From assembly GCF_004359985.1 (NCBI RefSeq), contig NZ_SMRO01000002.1:941135-1005134 (forward strand): 64,000 nucleotides of DNA, given 5' to 3'. The translations under genes and the position numbers were made by a program. Positions 62,902 to 64,000 of the stretch are shown piece by piece. The DNA is from Paraburkholderia flava (GTDB taxonomy: Bacteria > Pseudomonadota > Gammaproteobacteria > Burkholderiales > Burkholderiaceae). The notes under the pieces are model-generated. The model had not been told where the DNA came from. It was given only the letters and a program-made list of their open reading frames with translations, and did not search any database. Position 1 is the first letter of the stretch; every line of letters starts with the position of its first letter.

Positions 62902-63429
62902 ATGAAGACCCGCACTTTCATTCTCGCAGGCATCGCGGCGGCGATCGCACTGACGGCCGGATGCGCCGCCGTGTATCGCAACGGGAACGCCTGCGAACAG
63001 ACGATGCGCGACGCGCTCGCCGCCGAATCGTCCGAGCCGCTGAAGGTCTCGCATACGGGCGTCGCGATTTATGGGTCGCGGGTTGTCGTCGAGGGCACGA
63101 TTCAACGGGCGGCTTCGGCGGTGCCGGCGGCTTCCGCGCCGTCGGCTGCATCTGCTGCCGGGGATGCAACTGACGATGAAGCCGGGTCCGAAGCAGCGGT
63201 CGCTGCGGCGGCATCGTCGGCCTCGGCGCCGCGCGCAGCGTCTGCGGCTTCGGTTGCTTCAGCCGCTTCTGCTGCATCGACCGCCGCCGCGAAACGGAAG
63301 AAAGCGAAGCCCATCATGGACCCCGCCGCCGCCGAATGCACGTACGACCGCAACGGCCTGACCGCGTTTCGCTGGCTCGCGCCGGCGGACCTCGTGAAGA
63401 CCACCGCACACACCGATTCCACCGACTGA
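62902..63429 (+). CDS. Alanine/serine-rich lipoprotein
   Basis: This 175-residue protein has a lipobox (FILAGIAAAIALTAGC) and a long Ala/Ser low-complexity region (about 70-130) between two short folded-looking parts, the last with a conserved-looking CTYDRNGLTAFRW. It may be an envelope protein; I recognise no family. The repeats could vary in length between strains. Confidence 0.65.
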   Translation: MKTRTFILAGIAAAIALTAGCAAVYRNGNACEQTMRDALAAESSEPLKVSHTGVAIYGSRVVVEGTIQRAASAVPAASAPSAASAAGDATDDEAGSEAAVAAAASSASAPRAASAASVASAASAASTAAAKRKKAKPIMDPAAAECTYDRNGLTAFRWLAPADLVKTTAHTDSTD

Positions 63430-63543
63430 CGCGCGTTGCGTCTCCCCCCACACCGCTTTTTGCACATCCTCTCGCTGGATCGGTAAAATGTCGGGTTGAT
63501 CCACGGAAAACTTGCCGTGGGCGTTGCGAAGGATTTCCCGAAC

Positions 63544-64000
63544 ATGATTGATCTTCGTCTTACCAAGCGGTTCGCAGCATTGCTGATGGCAGGTGGACTG
63601 GTCGCCGGTTGCGGCACGTCGTCGCCGACCAAAATCGATTACAAGAGCGATTCCAGATCGAAGCAGGTGTCGCTGGCCATTCCGCCGAACATGATCGACG
63701 AGACGCCCGATCAGCGTTCGCTGCCGCCGCAGGGCGGCGAAACGTCGCTTTCTTCGCTGCAGCAGGTCCAGAAGGCCGCGCCGCCGACCAACGCGGTCGT
63801 GCCGCCGGTCAGCAACATGCACATCCAGCGCGACGGCACCGAGAGCTGGCTCGTCATCGACAACAAGACACCCGAACAGGCCTGGCCGCAGATTCGCCGT
63901 TTCTGGCAGGAGCAGGGCTTCCTGCTCGTCGTCGACCAGCGCGACAAGGGCGTGATGGAAACCGACTGGAACGAAACCCATGCGGCGATCAACGACGGTC
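63544..64000 (+). CDS. bamC: Outer membrane assembly lipoprotein BamC, 3' end outside window
   Basis: The frame starts at ATG 63544 and runs to the window edge (152 codons seen). It has a lipobox (ALLMAGGLVAGC) and then the NlpB/BamC-like pattern IDYKSDS, the N-terminal unstructured part with IPPNMIDETPDQRSLPPQ, and a helix-grip start SWLVIDNKTPEQAWPQIRRFWQEQGFLL. BamC is a subunit of the BAM complex that inserts outer-membrane proteins. The frame is truncated here by the window. Confidence 0.88.
   Translation, partial: MIDLRLTKRFAALLMAGGLVAGCGTSSPTKIDYKSDSRSKQVSLAIPPNMIDETPDQRSLPPQGGETSLSSLQQVQKAAPPTNAVVPPVSNMHIQRDGTESWLVIDNKTPEQAWPQIRRFWQEQGFLLVVDQRDKGVMETDWNETHAAINDG

Noticed and set aside
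1..64000. Search for tRNA, rRNA, CRISPR repeats, transposases, integrases or att-like direct repeats
   Set aside because: Nothing convincing was seen by eye on either strand. The accessory gene clusters show no mobile-element borders within the window.

Overview
The window looks like a chromosomal segment of a Burkholderiaceae bacterium, most likely Paraburkholderia or a close relative. The base composition is GC-rich. It carries an aerobic benzoyl-CoA (box) cluster with its XRE/shikimate-kinase-like regulator BoxR, a PenA-like Tat-exported class A beta-lactamase, a double-length UvrA, many LysR and MarR regulators, and a BPSS1780-type membrane protein. I saw no tRNA, rRNA, insertion sequence, prophage or CRISPR array.

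Layout. 1-3.5 kb: the 3' end of a repeat-rich protein, a stand-alone ExbB-type channel protein, a class A beta-lactamase and a MarR regulator. 3.5-7.8 kb: a small stress/ion module (two paralogous MarR regulators, DUF1840 protein, universal stress protein plus small partner, ClC-CBS chloride transporter) tied together by two near-identical palindromes with an ATCAC-N3-GTGAT core. 8.1-15.1 kb: a compact operon with a candidate sigma-54 promoter, an NMT1/SsuA-type ABC importer (binding protein, ATPase, two permeases), a NadC paralogue, a protein fusing ribose-1,5-bisphosphokinase (PhnN) to an AMP/thymidine-phosphorylase-family enzyme, and an FRG-domain protein. 15.3-18.6 kb: a small exported protein, a LysR/SDR pair and a lytic transglycosylase with a harpin-like N-terminus.

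18.6-30.7 kb: a catabolic island. One arm has a Rieske oxygenase and a PotABCD-type importer. The other has a flavin monooxygenase, RidA, a DUF1028 protein, an ArgE/DapE-type deacylase and an NCS1 permease. A LysR regulator sits between them. 30.7-35.5 kb: a membrane protein, a PadR/HAAS pair, and a DeoR regulator with an MFS transporter. 35.6-41.6 kb: a 1962-residue tandem UvrA behind a LexA-type box. 41.8-47.9 kb: an SDR with divergent LysR, a TetR with divergent DinB-fold protein, a Tat-exported phospholipase C and a lipoprotein. 48.1-58.6 kb: the box cluster (hydrolase, benzoate-CoA ligase, boxD and a DUF4863 protein on the minus strand; boxR and boxCBA on the plus strand). 58.8-64 kb: a polar amino-acid ABC importer, an exported methyltransferase-like lipoprotein, a CadD-like transporter, an alanine-rich lipoprotein and the start of bamC.

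The most notable candidate system is the operon at 8.1-15.1 kb. Its fused enzyme would convert a nucleoside monophosphate plus phosphate into free base and ribose-1,5-bisphosphate, then phosphorylate that to PRPP. The upstream NadC paralogue would use PRPP on an imported heterocyclic carboxylate. This would be a self-contained PRPP-generating ribosylation pathway coupled to uptake. The enzymatic roles are inferred from family membership and gene order only.
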